Source: Heterobilharzia americana
Lineage: Eukaryota > Platyhelminthes > Trematoda > Strigeidida > Schistosomatidae
NCBI GenBank assembly: GCA_944470555.2
Contig: OX104127.1
Span: 68,533,646-68,597,645 of the forward strand
DNA length: 64,000 nt
Reading direction: 5' to 3'
Below are positions 26,401-34,371 of this stretch, in pieces. Position 1 is the stretch's first letter. Each line of letters begins with the position of its first letter. The notes beneath the pieces were generated by a model. It was not told the DNA's origin, did no database searches, and worked only from the letters and a program-made list of their open reading frames with translations. Both the position numbers and the translations under genes were made by a program.

Positions 26401-29400
26401 TTAAGTTTCATCCAATCCAACCATTTTTATATAGTCTATCCTAATTCATCAAGTAATATCATTGTCCTACTACAAAACAATCGTAACTTGAGTATTAGGA
26501 CAACATCGCTCATTGAGAGGTAGGTATATCCAGTTGATGATTTCCTTACAGGACGAAACTCATATCCTGGGTTCCACTGCTAGCCACTATCCATCAATTA
26601 TATCGAAATTGAAAATACAGGCAGTATTGAGACCGATCAAATCAGTACAATCAACCTCTGATTCAATTAACTTTTATTTACACAATATAATGAATTTATG
26701 TCATATGTTTCAAACAGTTTTCTTTTTTACTGTTTCAGATTACTGAACCTATACCAACCGAATTTTTAGCTGGTAGTCATCTATATCCTTTGACAGCATC
26801 TTCATTTCATTCGACAATAAAATTTATGCAGACTACTGATCCTGACCACATCCCGGAATTTCTCGAAAATTGTTTACGTATTGCAGGTATGGATTTAAAT
26901 ATTCTCTCATGAATCACTCTTGCTTAATAAAGTATCTCCTAACAAACACCGTAATCTGTTCTGTCCTGTTGTACGGCTGTTAGACAGCCATTGAAAGTAG
27001 ATTTGAAGCGATGACGGGATTTCGATCACATATGTCTTCGTAGCATTGCTTGCGTTTGACAGAATCACTGTGTGAGCAATGTTGAAGTCAGACGAAGTGT
27101 ACTGGGCCACATATGCTAGTCGAATAATGAGACTTTGAACCTCCATCCACTGAAGTGGCTTGAACATCACATCATACTGCACATGCCGAGCCACTGTCTA
27201 ACTCGACTCGCGATGCTAGGAGAAGTTGGATAAGGTTGTAAGAGGGTTGAGGGTAACTAGACTAAGACGTTGAACCAGTCGATGAAACCTCTTACTGTTG
27301 ATCTGAAGCGTGGTGTGAAAGATATAGGCTGTCTGTTTAGTGTCCTGTTGACAATAGGACTCAGTGGTTGATGTCTGACTCTTGGTGATATGGCTGAAAA
27401 TTGGTGACAATGGTGTAGATATATTCAGTCCTTGATGTCTTCTAAAGCTCGAACATCTGTACTAACGTGTATCTTTAGGCTGTTTATTGTGTCACACAAC
27501 TTAGTCTACCTTTATACCGATGTTTCTGTATGCATCTGTTTTTTGTATTCTACTGTGAAATGTGGCAAATTGAGCTGATTTACCTGTGTGCGAGGTGGTC
27601 CTACAGTGATTTCGTTCAGTTTTGTCTCATTAAAACTATGTAAGCATGCATGGATAGTTACTTAGGATGGAATGAAATCTGAGTTGAAGTGTAATTTCGA
27701 GGTTAGACAGTCACTATCTGATCTCGTTGACCAGTGCCAGTGATTTTATACCTTATTGGAGAAAATGATTAATAATGGCCAGTGAGAAAGGACTAAATCT
27801 TTCTCAGAAGTCTTCTGAATCAAAATAATGTAACGGTACCAGAATTGGTAAGACGGTTATAAAAAAAGGGATAAATTTTTTAACGTAAAGTGGCAGGCTA
27901 TCAGTCATATTAAATTTACTATTCAATCCAGCGTTCGTTTTCTTCACTGGCTAGCTGGACATGAAAAGAGTTGGTTAGAAACTTATCATTCATTGTTTGG
28001 CAGCTTATCACTGCATAATCTAGTAATCGTTCCACTACAACTGGAAGTAACTTTAAGCGTTGCTGATTCAGTGTGATCTCCGGTAATCCTATAGCTCATT
28101 GGTCTAGATAGTCGATTTTCAGCCTTCTAGTCATTGGTTTTGAACCTTCTTTCGTCTACCGTGATTCAGGTAGGTGGTTAGCATCACCAGCCTTCACAGT
28201 ATTTTAGATGCAGCTTATTACTTATGTGTATCCCCTGATTTTGTCTCGATCCTACAATTCTTTTGTCCTTCCAGATCAAATCAATTCCTTTGATACAGTT
28301 TTTGTCGCGATTTCTAAGTTAGTCTTATGCTTTATTTTCAGCCAAGTCTACAGCTGACAGTAGCGAACTCACTGGTATGATACGCATAGTTACGTCACCC
28401 CCGTATAATGTAGATTTGGCGACATCGATCACTCCTTCAACTATTCAGCTTATTCGTTGTCATTTGGATAAATGTGAAGAGGTAACTTCTCTTGTTTTGT
28501 GTTTTTGCTTATCAGGAATTTTGTGCACAATATCCTTGTTATTATTACTGAATGGTTTGCATATCTCCTTGTTGAATCGATACTGATATGAGCGGACTGT
28601 TCTACTGATCTGCATGCGTCTAAAAACTTCGAAGTTCACTCACTCATTTATTAATTAACTATTGGTTTCCTTCTTGTTTGGAAAAGGCAGATAGCTGACC
28701 AGTGTTTGACAAGGTACTGTGGAGTGAAGGATAGTTGTGTTACTTTAGCATCTATTGACACCTCACGACTCCTTCGTTTGGGGTTTGAGAGATCCAACAC
28801 CTCATTCAATCAAGATGATAACAGATACAGTTTGGACTAGTAACCAGTGGCATTCATGTTGCAGCTTATTTTTCTGTTATGAGGAAACAAAACGAAAGCA
28901 ATACATACCTTTTCGAAGGTGTTTCTGAGACTGCCTCTTCAATAGCGCATCTCTGTTCTTGTTTCTATTTTCGTGTCTTCATTATATTCACTTTTGTAAG
29001 ACACATCTTTTGGTGTCCATTTTCTCTTAAGTCTATATTTTAGACAAATATCAAAGTTTATTTGCTTTTTATAAGCAGTTTTACTCTCCTGAAACCCCGT
29101 TTGTTCATTTCACTTTGAGACTTTCAACGTCCGAACTTTATGTCAAATCGGATAACAGCCACTACCTGTCAAAACTTCGGAATCTTGAGCAATAGATGTA
29201 TGTTATGTTTATGAGATATGCATACAGGGCTCAAGTGTAGTTTATCATTCGACCTCATCTGACTAATGTGATGAATATGCGTAATTCGCCACCTGAGTGT
29301 CTGATGATTCAGTGGCTACCTTGACAAACGCCTTTGTGCTGTTCGAATGGATAGATTGGTAAGAACTGGAAAGGCTCATGATACTCGCCGATGACTATTC

Positions 29401-31479
29401 ATAACCGCCACCTGCCCCGTTCATCAACTCCAGTTCGGATGATACAAAGGATGAGTCCTATCAAAAACTGTTAATTTTGCAACAATAATACTCAACGTGC
29501 AGTCATAGTACTAGTAATGCGTGACTTCAACACTCAATTGAGGAATCTGAGCTAAACAACAAGACATTTGAAAGTATCTGTAGTGTCCAACAATAGCATC
29601 TTTTACAGCTTTGTTCTTAGAAGCTTATTTTTTCTGGCCAGCAATCACTTTAAACATCAAGAGCAAAAACGGTGCATTTTTAGTGTACTGCAACATCAAT
29701 TTAACGCTGAACATAAATGGACTACTACTTGAACACCGTCGTTGGAGAGGATCGGTGGAAGATTGTCGCTCTTTCTGGAAACAGCTGATTAGATTCCGAT
29801 CATGCGTTAGTACGAGCAGGTGTGTGTTTTCAACGTTTCACTCACAGAAGCAGATAACAACGAGAACTATGTATTACTTTCATTTTTTGAACACATTTGG
29901 TAAAATTAGGAACCGAAAACTGTGGCATGTAAAGAAAAAAGGAACGAAACATATGAGAAAAATGGGAACAAAACCAGAATTGGTTTATTAAAGCAATGTC
30001 AAAGATGCCTTCAGAAACACACTCATTACTGTCGTTTCTTTCTTGATAGCAGGAAAAACAAGGAAGCTGCAGCGTGATCGCCACTAATTTCGAATCCGGA
30101 CGATGTCTGTTATTGTATCAATGCAACGAGTCGCATGATCTCTCGGTTTGATATTCAGTTGCAGTACTGGAGAAAACCAGTTTGCTTACGTCGAACTATT
30201 TAGAACGGCGGTTTAGTTGATGAATTTATGAACTTAACGCACAACAAAACGTGATCAGAATCCATATAGGGGCTTCAAAAAGAGCACCAGTCTTGAATGT
30301 ACTCATGCCATCGGTAGCTAATTTCGACGTTATGTATCTGAGTCCAGGTATGAGTGACAGAATAAAGATGCCACGCAGCCCTACGGCGATGGTTTAACCA
30401 AAAGTTGGTACTAGCTAGAAATATGTTGAGATCTGCAGAAAGCGTTGCCTATTACCTGACATGCGACCGACTAATCCCTATTAGCCACCTCATCTACCTT
30501 GCTTCGAGCACAGAGACATCCATATATTGAAATTCTCAATTACCATTGCGATATCTGTTGACTGTACCTGGTGGAGAGGTCATTCATTTCATGGTAGAAA
30601 TCATCCTTACTGCAGTCAATATGGTCATAGGCATAGATGACGAGAAGATATCGTTTACCTTAGCAATTACTACTCTCTGTAATCGAACCCTCTAGCTTAG
30701 TAGTGCACAGGTTGATGCAGATTCAGCCGACTGATGCGGCTACAGCTCTGGCACTCATTACAACTGCAGCGTGGCCAGCTGCTGACGCCACAGAGTTCCT
30801 GGATAAGCGCACTATGAATTCACTTTTTCAGGTAATAGATACATAAGTTATTCGAAGCACTTTACTGGGATCTTGTATGTGGGTTTTGAAGTACAGCATA
30901 CATCAGTAGTGAGGCTTTCCGGAGTCCTGACCAAACCTGTTTATTGTCGAATCTGGATCAAGGTCTGAACATTGAAATTGGTCAGAGGTTTCAGAACAGC
31001 TAAGATGCACACTAAAGGACAGCTTTCTGGAAACGACTATTTGATAACTCAAAATGATACATACAGTTTAGGATTTAAGTCAGTGACAAGGAGTTGAGTG
31101 GAACAAAAAATAAAAGTGAAAACGATAATGAAGCAGATGCATAGTTCATAAACAAGAATAACACCTATTTGAAGACAAATGGTTTGATTGAGTAGGCAGT
31201 TCGTTGCACCGTGAATTTTGATTTGTAGAGGAAGATTTGATGAGCACCCCATAGGATAGTCTTCATCGGTAATGTTTATTCATTAAATGTTTGCGGGCTG
31301 TGATACGTCCTCGATACTTAAAAAAGAAGCAGGTGGTTGTCTTGAAGAAACATTCCTCATGCCTTTGGTTTGATATCTGATCCACAAAGGAGCGTATGGT
31401 GGTGCATTCCCATGTTTTTGAGGCTAGTTTACAACACTGGCTTGGAATAATCGTTTTCTAACTCCGTAAAGTGTAATCT

Positions 31480-31576
<97 letters not shown>

Positions 31577-32515
31577 AGCGCCGTACATTCAATTTCTCCC
31601 TTTCACTTTGTGGAAACAATCCTCTCCATTTGAATGTATTGAGTAGGATTTTCATGGTAAAGGATGTGAACACAGGCCATAAGAGAGCATTTCGATAGGA
31701 TTGTTAGGATAATTCAAACTGCAACTATCTTATGTCATGTGTGTGCTTGATTGGGCGATGCGAAAATTAAATTTATATTTAAAGAGGAGGTCGCGGAGTA
31801 TTTGTCTGAACTTACTACCTATTATCTTGATAAAGCTTGTCGTGATATTCAGCCTGCTCTACAAACAGTGACGGAGAAATTTTGTAACGTGTATCTGAAG
31901 ATTAGAAAATGCCAGTGGACTTTGCAATCTTATTTGAACTGATTGATGCTAGAAGACTCATTACAGCAGGCTGTGACCTAAAAAAGCACCCGAACTGTAA
32001 ATTGACTAAGAGTCTTATCAGTTTTTGCTTGGAATGGTGGATGGTGAACGCAGAAGAAATGGAGCAAATATCGGCATTAGGTAATATTCGTCAGTTATTT
32101 CAGCTTATTAAGGATGCGGGTAAGAAGAAGGTAATGGTGAGTGAAACCATCATCGATAGGCGATTTGAATGATGGGTGGAACACTTTGGGCAGTCAGACC
32201 AAGACTTGACACCAGTCCTTAACGTCTTTGAAAGTTTGAGCATTTGCACTAACATCGATATATCCAAATTCCTTCTCCACCTTCACACGTTTATCTACCG
32301 TGATACGAATCTTTCTCCTTCTGCTTGTTCTTTGCATACTAGACTACGTTGGTTTTGTTCATCTGTGAGTGTCACTTTCATGATGAACTTTGTCTTCGTT
32401 TCTGCTTTTTTGTCCACAAAATTTGCAAACATCCATGTGTATTTTTCATTTATCTTAGGTGCCTGATGATATCCTTAATAGAGTCGATTCTTCAACACAA
32501 TGTGCAAATCAATGA
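610..32515 (+). CDS. Gene 1: multi-exon gene, unidentified helical protein, 5' end outside window
   Basis: Fourteen exons (610-743, 5544-5617, 7287-7416, 8905-8978, 10942-10974, 11833-11927, 12836-12885, 15188-15255, 19379-19508, 21738-21907, 22443-22555, 26739-26886, 28342-28481, 30721-30831) join with matching phases into 490 open codons. A probable last exon (32459-32515) adds 18 codons and a stop. Each exon is bounded by AG and GT. The first exon starts at phase 0 without a start codon, so the gene begins to the left. The product is rich in Leu/Ile helices with no signal peptide, membrane segment or catalytic motif that I recognise; a HEAT/ARM/PPR-like scaffold is possible but unproven. 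Introns range from about 0.3 to 5 kb and are packed with retroelements. I cannot name the protein. What is seen: open frames and splice sites. What is inferred: that all exons belong to one transcript. Confidence 0.75.
744..1939. other. Gene 1 intron sequence, nothing recognised
   Basis: Unique-looking AT-rich intron with short non-conserved open frames on both strands at 1098-1307. I see no exon, repeat or RNA gene that I can support. Confidence 0.5.
2279..2300. repeat. (GA)n microsatellite
   Basis: About eleven GA units interrupt the RTE-like endonuclease reading frame, giving an artificial Arg-Glu run. Confidence 0.9.
3842..4369. repeat. Direct repeat of window positions 1-528
   Basis: The sequence matches 1-528 at an offset of 3841 with about one visible substitution (g at 176, a at 4017) before diverging after the shared cacatgcc. 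The two copies flank gene 1 exon a. It may be a recent duplication or an assembly duplication. Confidence 0.88.
4561..5543. other. Gene 1 intron sequence, nothing recognised
   Basis: AT-rich intron after the RTE-like fragment. There is no coding pattern, repeat or RNA gene that I can identify before the exon b acceptor. Confidence 0.5.
5544..5617 (+). CDS. Gene 1 exon b
   Basis: The acceptor is ttttcag and the donor gtaaga. It completes the split codon from exon a and encodes [20 protein letters not shown], a hydrophobic helix too polar at its ends to call a membrane segment (residues 45-69). It ends at phase 1. Confidence 0.78.
5618..7286. other. Gene 1 intron; one short dispersed repeat near its end
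   Basis: Mostly unrecognised AT-rich sequence. Positions 6857-6905 resemble the arm of the inverted repeat at 59145-59187 (shared ttgtttatttgattta and acacagtgata), suggesting the end of a dispersed element. The minus-strand open frames here (6388-6585, 6746-6976) show no family motif. Confidence 0.5.
7287..7416 (+). CDS. Gene 1 exon c
   Basis: The acceptor is cttttcag and the donor gtgagc. It encodes [20 protein letters not shown] followed by a second helix ending [10 protein letters not shown] (residues 70-112). Phases match exons b and d. The amphipathic leucine spacing suggests a helical-repeat protein. Confidence 0.82.
7417..8904. other. Gene 1 intron sequence, nothing recognised
   Basis: AT-rich intron. 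Short open frames at 7732-7920 and 8226-8411 lack splice context or recognisable motifs. A small palindrome (caacggttacaccgttg) near 8260 has no evident role. Confidence 0.45.
8905..8978 (+). CDS. Gene 1 exon d
   Basis: The acceptor is taaatag and the donor gtaagt. It encodes [20 protein letters not shown] (residues about 113-137) and keeps the reading frame between exons c and e. Confidence 0.75.
9310..9915 (+). mobile_element. RTE-like C-terminus and 3' region, copy 1
   Basis: Plus-strand frames give [20 protein letters not shown], then QSMKPLTVD and GDMAENW, a damaged match to the schistosome RTE C-terminal pattern (RWLGHVLRMP...GDMAQNR). A shared 3' tail follows. It is about 99% identical to 27002-27602 (offset 17687; visible differences include a/g in cactRtgtgag). 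Confidence 0.75.
10425..10560 (+). repeat. tRNA-like SINE fragment (family 3), copy 1
   Basis: A box-A-like gtagctcagg at 10430 and a box-B-like gagttcgagctc near 10465 are followed by tcagttagtatcactagccc and a ctcacacaaaaggta motif. Related copies lie at 17895-18070 and 28085-28240. Confidence 0.55.
10942..10974 (+). CDS. Gene 1 exon e (33-bp micro-exon)
   Basis: It lies between acceptor aattatag and donor gtaagg and encodes [11 protein letters not shown]. The overlapping gtatgt donor 5 bp downstream would force a worse frame in exon f, so the first GT was chosen. Schistosome genes often have such very short exons; here the call rests on frame continuity. Confidence 0.6.
10975..11832. other. 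Gene 1 intron sequence, nothing recognised
   Basis: T-rich intron between exons e and f. The open frame at 10984-11193 is a run through pyrimidine-rich intron sequence and is not supported as a gene. Confidence 0.5.
11833..11927 (+). CDS. Gene 1 exon f
   Basis: The acceptor is gttatag and the donor gtaatt. It encodes [20 protein letters not shown] and then a segment ending ACLGSQ (residues 149-180), finishing at phase 0. Confidence 0.75.
12345..12720 (+). mobile_element. RTE-like C-terminal fragment
   Basis: Plus-strand frames give [20 protein letters not shown], later [10 protein letters not shown] and [11 protein letters not shown], matching with frameshifts the RTE-like pattern VFDHRCLRNIARI...GLSHVGR. 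The reading frame is broken. It lies in the intron between exons f and g. Confidence 0.65.
12836..12885 (+). CDS. Gene 1 exon g
   Basis: A strong acceptor (ttttttctctacag) and donor gtaagt frame a 50-bp exon encoding [16 protein letters not shown]. It joins exon f at phase 0 and exon h by an AA/T split codon. Confidence 0.75.
13440..13580 (-). repeat. Sm-alpha-like hammerhead SINE, degenerate
   Basis: On the minus strand the order is a damaged tRNA-like head, a gcaggtacatccagctgacg motif, then a stem II loop like caaatagg and a cleavage-side remnant gcatcctgcattcc. The core is mutated (CTGACGAC for CTGACGAG and GGAAC for GAAAC), so ribozyme activity is unlikely. Confidence 0.7.
13850..13975 (-). 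repeat. Second hammerhead SINE family, degenerate copy
   Basis: The reverse complement reads actgttgaggagtcctg, then taaacaactgcccagcgc. This matches the family-2 pattern (CTGAGGAGTCCC...CGAAAC...GTCCAGTG) with core changes. Confidence 0.5.
15188..15255 (+). CDS. Gene 1 exon h
   Basis: The acceptor is gatacag and the donor gtaagt. It encodes [20 protein letters not shown] and then DTQ (residues 197-219). Frame continuity on both sides supports it. Confidence 0.75.
15616..17880 (-). mobile_element. LINE copy A, 5'-truncated, degenerate reverse transcriptase
   Basis: The minus strand starts in an (ATT)n tail at 15616 (3' end) and carries, towards the right, the C-terminus ([20 protein letters not shown]), [18 protein letters not shown], a [17 protein letters not shown] tract at 16319-16370, and [20 protein letters not shown]. 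The last replaces the usual FADD motif with a disrupted FADYG. RT palm residues follow ([16 protein letters not shown]) and then the N-terminal linker to about 17880. Many frameshifts. The endonuclease is missing, as expected for 5' truncation. It lies in the intron between exons h and i, antisense to gene 1. Confidence 0.8.
16319..16370. repeat. Compound (TTG)n(GTG)n microsatellite inside LINE copy A
   Basis: On the minus strand it encodes eight His followed by nine Gln, between VMKIS and the APFNIN motif of the LINE protein. The same site is shorter in other copies. Confidence 0.9.
17895..18070 (+). repeat. tRNA-like SINE fragment (family 3), copy 2
   Basis: A head (atctaccagtgggtcacg), box-B-like ttttcgagtaccgc, then actgagttagtatagctaac and tcatacagtaggtgtggctc match the copy at 10425 in order. 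It abuts the 5' end of LINE copy A. Confidence 0.6.
18076..19378. other. Gene 1 intron; one hammerhead remnant, otherwise nothing recognised
   Basis: AT-rich intron. Apart from the hammerhead-like segment at 18740-18845, no exon or element is supported. The open frame at 19024-19215 has no family pattern. Confidence 0.45.
18740..18845 (+). ncRNA. Hammerhead-like motif, second family (core intact, stem I weak)
   Basis: At 18775-18812 the order is CTGAAGAG, a short stem II closed by gtc/gac, CGAAAC, then aaat and GTC. All invariant hammerhead core bases (CUGANGA, GAAA, UH) are present. Stem I flanks (catca and caact) do not pair well, so activity is doubtful. The tail (agatttccaatatt) matches other family-2 copies. 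Confidence 0.5.
19379..19508 (+). CDS. Gene 1 exon i
   Basis: A T-rich tract ending ttcacag precedes it and gtaaga follows. It encodes [20 protein letters not shown] and a second helix with [12 protein letters not shown] (residues 220-262). Confidence 0.82.
19509..21737. other. Gene 1 intron; one possible repeat, otherwise nothing recognised
   Basis: AT-rich intron between exons i and j. Open frames at 20199-20512 and 20746-21009 have no recognisable motifs. A segment near 20740-20860 resembles 31005-31120. Confidence 0.45.
20740..20860. repeat. Possible dispersed repeat shared with 31005-31120
   Basis: Both contain agctaa, cacact, a gacagctt/gatagctt motif followed by cctgg/ctgg, then aact.aa.atg.t in the same order and spacing. 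Similarity is moderate and the family is unknown. Confidence 0.35.
21738..21907 (+). CDS. Gene 1 exon j
   Basis: The acceptor is ttttctag and the donor gtaagt. It encodes 56 codons including [20 protein letters not shown] and ending [11 protein letters not shown] (residues 263-319). It is the largest exon found. Confidence 0.82.
22085..22205. repeat. tRNA-like sequence, two divergent halves
   Basis: The minus strand carries gtagctcaattggtagag (box A, D-arm-like), an anticodon-arm-like hairpin aggtcaaaaacct, and tttgaatcc as a poor box B. The plus strand from 22153 carries gattgctaatcagg and tactggttcgagtcctg, like the 3' half of a Ser-type tRNA. The acceptor ends do not pair. This is a SINE or tRNA pseudogene, not a working tRNA. 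Confidence 0.45.
22443..22555 (+). CDS. Gene 1 exon k
   Basis: The acceptor is acttgtag and the donor gtgagt. It encodes [20 protein letters not shown] and then [18 protein letters not shown] (residues 320-357). The last part looks faintly like a pentatricopeptide helix pair, but one repeat is not enough to call a PPR protein. Confidence 0.78.
22556..23150. other. Gene 1 intron sequence, nothing recognised
   Basis: Intron after exon k. Open frames at 22637-22922 are short with no motif or usable donor/acceptor pair. Confidence 0.45.
23150..23352 (+). repeat. Second hammerhead SINE family, copy ending in (TA)n
   Basis: A tRNA-like head (aatgactgtatggttaactt, box-B-like aacttggatcc) is followed at about 23272 by CTGAGGAGTC, then GACGTAAC and tctccagtgc. 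The catalytic GAAA is changed to GTAA. The tail ctgatgtcaatcagtga runs directly into a (TA)n tract. Confidence 0.6.
23353..23400. repeat. (TA)n microsatellite
   Basis: Twenty-four TA units immediately follow the tail of a hammerhead SINE. Confidence 0.95.
23507..23520. repeat. Target-site duplication of LINE copy B (left)
   Basis: ttttcagtccctca abuts the (ATT)n tail. The partner at 25544-25557 is ttttcagtccatca, one mismatch in 14. Confidence 0.8.
23521..25543 (-). mobile_element. LINE copy B, complete ends but RT core deleted
   Basis: The minus-strand element has the family 5' end (ctagttaaccaagcgagg at the right), an endonuclease frame (25292-24633: [43 protein letters not shown]), then [20 protein letters not shown]. 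At about 24256 the protein jumps from [10 protein letters not shown] straight to [15 protein letters not shown], so the whole reverse transcriptase palm is missing. The fused frame stays open to [11 protein letters not shown] and [14 protein letters not shown] C-terminal sequence. The 3' end is an imperfect (ATT)n tail. It is flanked by a 14-bp target-site duplication and is non-autonomous. Confidence 0.88.
25544..25557. repeat. Target-site duplication of LINE copy B (right)
   Basis: Partner of 23507-23520. It follows the family 5' terminus gcgagg. Confidence 0.8.
25558..26490. other. Gene 1 intron sequence, nothing recognised
   Basis: AT-rich intron between LINE copy B and the hammerhead SINE at 26490. 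I see no coding or repeat signal. Confidence 0.5.
26490..26680 (+). repeat. Sm-alpha-like hammerhead SINE, degenerate
   Basis: A partial head (acaacatcgctcattgagag) is followed by aggtatatccagttgatgat, GGACGAAACTC, atcctgggttccactgctag and ccactatccatc. The first core strand reads TTGATGAT instead of CTGATGAG. It lies just upstream of exon l. Confidence 0.75.
26739..26886 (+). CDS. Gene 1 exon l
   Basis: The acceptor is ctgtttcag and the donor gtatgg. It encodes 49 codons with [20 protein letters not shown] and then [11 protein letters not shown] (residues 358-406). Confidence 0.82.
26930..27602 (+). mobile_element. RTE-like C-terminus and 3' region, copy 2
   Basis: It begins with a damaged SVLLYGC motif (ctgtcctgttgtacggctgt) and continues as copy 1 at 9315-9915, nearly base for base, with the same stops. 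It lies in the intron after exon l. Confidence 0.75.
27603..28341. other. Gene 1 intron with a tRNA-like SINE
   Basis: Apart from the repeat at 28085-28240, no feature is recognised before exon m. Confidence 0.45.
28085..28240 (+). repeat. tRNA-like SINE fragment (family 3), copy 3
   Basis: The box-A-like tatagctcattggtctagat and box-B-like tggttttgaacctt are followed by ggtggttagcatcaccagcc and tcacagtattttagatgcag, the same order as copies at 10425 and 17895. Confidence 0.6.
28342..28481 (+). CDS. Gene 1 exon m
   Basis: The acceptor is attttcag and the donor gtaact. It encodes [20 protein letters not shown] and ends [13 protein letters not shown] (residues 407-453), at phase 0. Confidence 0.78.
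28482..29480. other. Gene 1 intron sequence, mostly unrecognised
   Basis: Some of this may be upstream parts of the RTE-like fragment that follows, but no motif is clear enough to call. Confidence 0.4.
29480..29890 (+). mobile_element. RTE-like endonuclease fragment
   Basis: [13 protein letters not shown] (cf. GDFNAQIG) near 29515 is followed by FLASNHFK and, in the frame at 29611-29991, [15 protein letters not shown]. These match the endonuclease region of the RTE-like family seen at 1940-2400. The frame is broken. The open frame to 29991 is therefore not a host gene. Confidence 0.65.
29992..30720. other. Gene 1 intron sequence, nothing recognised
   Basis: No exon or element is identified before exon n, although some of it could be further decayed RTE sequence. 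Confidence 0.4.
30721..30831 (+). CDS. Gene 1 exon n
   Basis: The acceptor gatgcag is poor in pyrimidines; the donor is gtaata. It encodes [20 protein letters not shown] and ends TMNSLFQ, 37 exact codons at phase 0 on both sides. The acceptor is the weakest of the set, so the 5' edge could be wrong by a few codons. Confidence 0.6.
31005..31120. repeat. Possible dispersed repeat shared with 20740-20860
   Basis: The shared blocks are listed at 20740-20860. No coding potential, and the family is unknown. Confidence 0.35.
31482..31573. repeat. Long (TA)n microsatellite
   Basis: An uninterrupted TA run of about 92 bases. The Tyr-Ile open frame across it is an artefact. Confidence 0.95.
31751..32250 (+). 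mobile_element. RTE-like fragment (linker region)
   Basis: Two frames joined by a shift near 31905 read [20 protein letters not shown], then [12 protein letters not shown] and [20 protein letters not shown] followed by [14 protein letters not shown] and VSETI. This is the endonuclease-RT linker typical of schistosome RTE-like elements (WW..KA.EME.A...GN.R.LFQLI...G.KK..VSETI). The RT proper is absent. Confidence 0.75.
32459..32515 (+). CDS. Gene 1 probable terminal exon o
   Basis: A strong acceptor (atttttcatttatcttag) is followed at phase 0 by [18 protein letters not shown] and a TGA stop. The phase matches exon n. It directly follows a decayed RTE-like fragment. No canonical AATAAA is seen in the next 200 bases, so the transcript end is not fixed. 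Confidence 0.45.
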   Translation: MPDDILNRVDSSTQCANQ

Positions 32516-34090
32516 CTCTCAGTAGGAAAAAGCAACTGAGAAGCCAATGGAAACCGTAGACATGAGTAGTGTAACGTGTTTTACTGCACTATTATTTTTG
32601 TAACTGAAAGCCAAAAACTCAACAAGGTTTCGTTGTAATGTGTGATTGAGTACTTATGTAAGACTCAATTACTCTCATGTCATTTATTATATGATGGGAT
32701 ATATAGAATAATCTTGTTTCCTGATGTGTATGTTTGTGAACGTTGCTGTTTTGTTTTGTTTAGATCTCTCAAATATACAGTTAGAATTCACTTTTTGTTT
32801 TTTTGAAACCCCGTTATCCGTTAATAGTTTTAAAATACTTATCGTTAACACACTGACTTAAACTACAACCTTTTAGTCATACTCTCTGATTATTAGGATT
32901 TGCCTTACCTACTTATTCTCAGTTGGGATAACGTCTAAACGGACATCAGGCGGTTTCAGTAAACTTTTAAAAATCTATTTAAATGCGATGTTTAACAAAT
33001 TTTCGAATGTCTTTAATTGCCGTTTTCTTATAACTGTATTCCAGCCTGTCGTACGCCTTATGTGCATTCAGTATCTTGTCAACTTTCAGTTATAGTAGGA
33101 AATATAATTAGTTTAATCCATTTAAAAAAAGGATTTTCGGGATCATCAATTTGAGTCGGACAGACATCAAAGTATTTTTCTTATTTGCTTCAGAGGCAGC
33201 TATATTCCCATTTCATATTGTGTGATCGCTTGTTCATTTGAATATTATCTGTTTGAAAACACAGTAAACACGGAAAGTGGTATGTAAGTGATGGCTAGAA
33301 CAAAATATTGTAATCTAAATTAAGCTGTGGAGGAAGTTCCCTATTATCAAACCTACAGTTAGCTGATTGGAAGTTGAGTGACTTGACCAATGATCCGTGG
33401 TTCCACAGTTTCTGATGCGATTTATGCCTAATTGCAATTGGTTTTCAGATGATAGGAACGTGGATGGATATGGTGACCAGTTGTTTTTTCTTTCCATTTA
33501 CATTATGTAAACCTACTCATCTAACAGCCCGTATAAAAGATCCTAAGGGAAATTCAGTTTGGTTATGGTGTTAGTTTTCTAGAGCTTAGTGTGAAACTGG
33601 TTATGTCTATCGCAGAATAAGTTCATGTGGAACATGCTTGTTGAGTTGATAAGTTAAAAAACTTATTAAATGCTCTTCATAACAATCTTACACTCTGCCT
33701 TTTGGAAATAACGCACACCTATCAGTTACATAGGTCTTAAATGACTAGTATATTGTCCGATCTGCAAAAGAGAGATGACAAGCGTGGTTATTATTGTCAG
33801 GTACCGCTCAGAATTGAGAAAAACGCCTATTTAGTGATGCACTCTGATAAACGCGCACTTAAACGTTCAGTGTCGCAGAGCTACTGTTCAAGCTAAAGAT
33901 TAGAAACAGAATTGAAGCTTACTCTAGTCATTGTGCAATGAATCCATTAATGTTTATGCAACGAAAGGCTGTGGAACTACAAGCGTAGAACAATCTATTC
34001 ATAATATCTGTTTATTTTCTACTGTAATCTATGCATCCATTCTCTTATGCTACTGATGTGCCCTGATCAGAACTGACCATTATATTGCAG
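32516..34090. other. Intergenic or 3' flank of gene 1, nothing recognised
   Basis: AT-rich sequence with no supported exon, RNA gene or repeat. No canonical polyadenylation signal close to the 32515 stop. Confidence 0.45.
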
Positions 34091-34099
34091 ACTGTTTAA

Positions 34100-34365
34100 T
34101 GGCTAGCAGCGGCATCCAGGATGCATGTTTCTTTGCATTTAGGATCCATCAGTTGGATGTACCTGCACATCAGTAAGCGGTGTTGTTCCCACTAACACTC
34201 GAACCCTGTACTTCTCGTTTCAAACGCCAAAGCATTATTCACTGGAACACGAGGGCCACCGCTTGTATCAGTTGTTGTTTTTTATTGATTGTAATAACCC
34301 GTTGCGATACTGGGTCGAATTGCTTGACCTCTTGACAGATGGGCTCCTATGCGTTTCACAAGTTG
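34100..34365 (-). repeat. Sm-alpha-like hammerhead SINE, left arm of an inverted pair
   Basis: On the minus strand the upstream part (ggagcccatctgtcaagagg) leads into a tRNA-like head, box-B-like gttcgagtgttagtgggaac, caggtacatccaactgatgg, and gcatcctggatgcc at 34111-34166. CTGATGG and a stem II mismatch break the core. Confidence 0.75.
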
Positions 34366-34371
34366 TAATTC

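Noticed and set aside
29611..29991. 126-codon plus-strand frame as a host gene
   Set aside because: It contains [15 protein letters not shown], the endonuclease motif of the RTE-like family.
31458..31673. Tyr-Ile repeat protein
   Set aside because: It is a translation of a (TA)n microsatellite. The same applies to 54253-54652.
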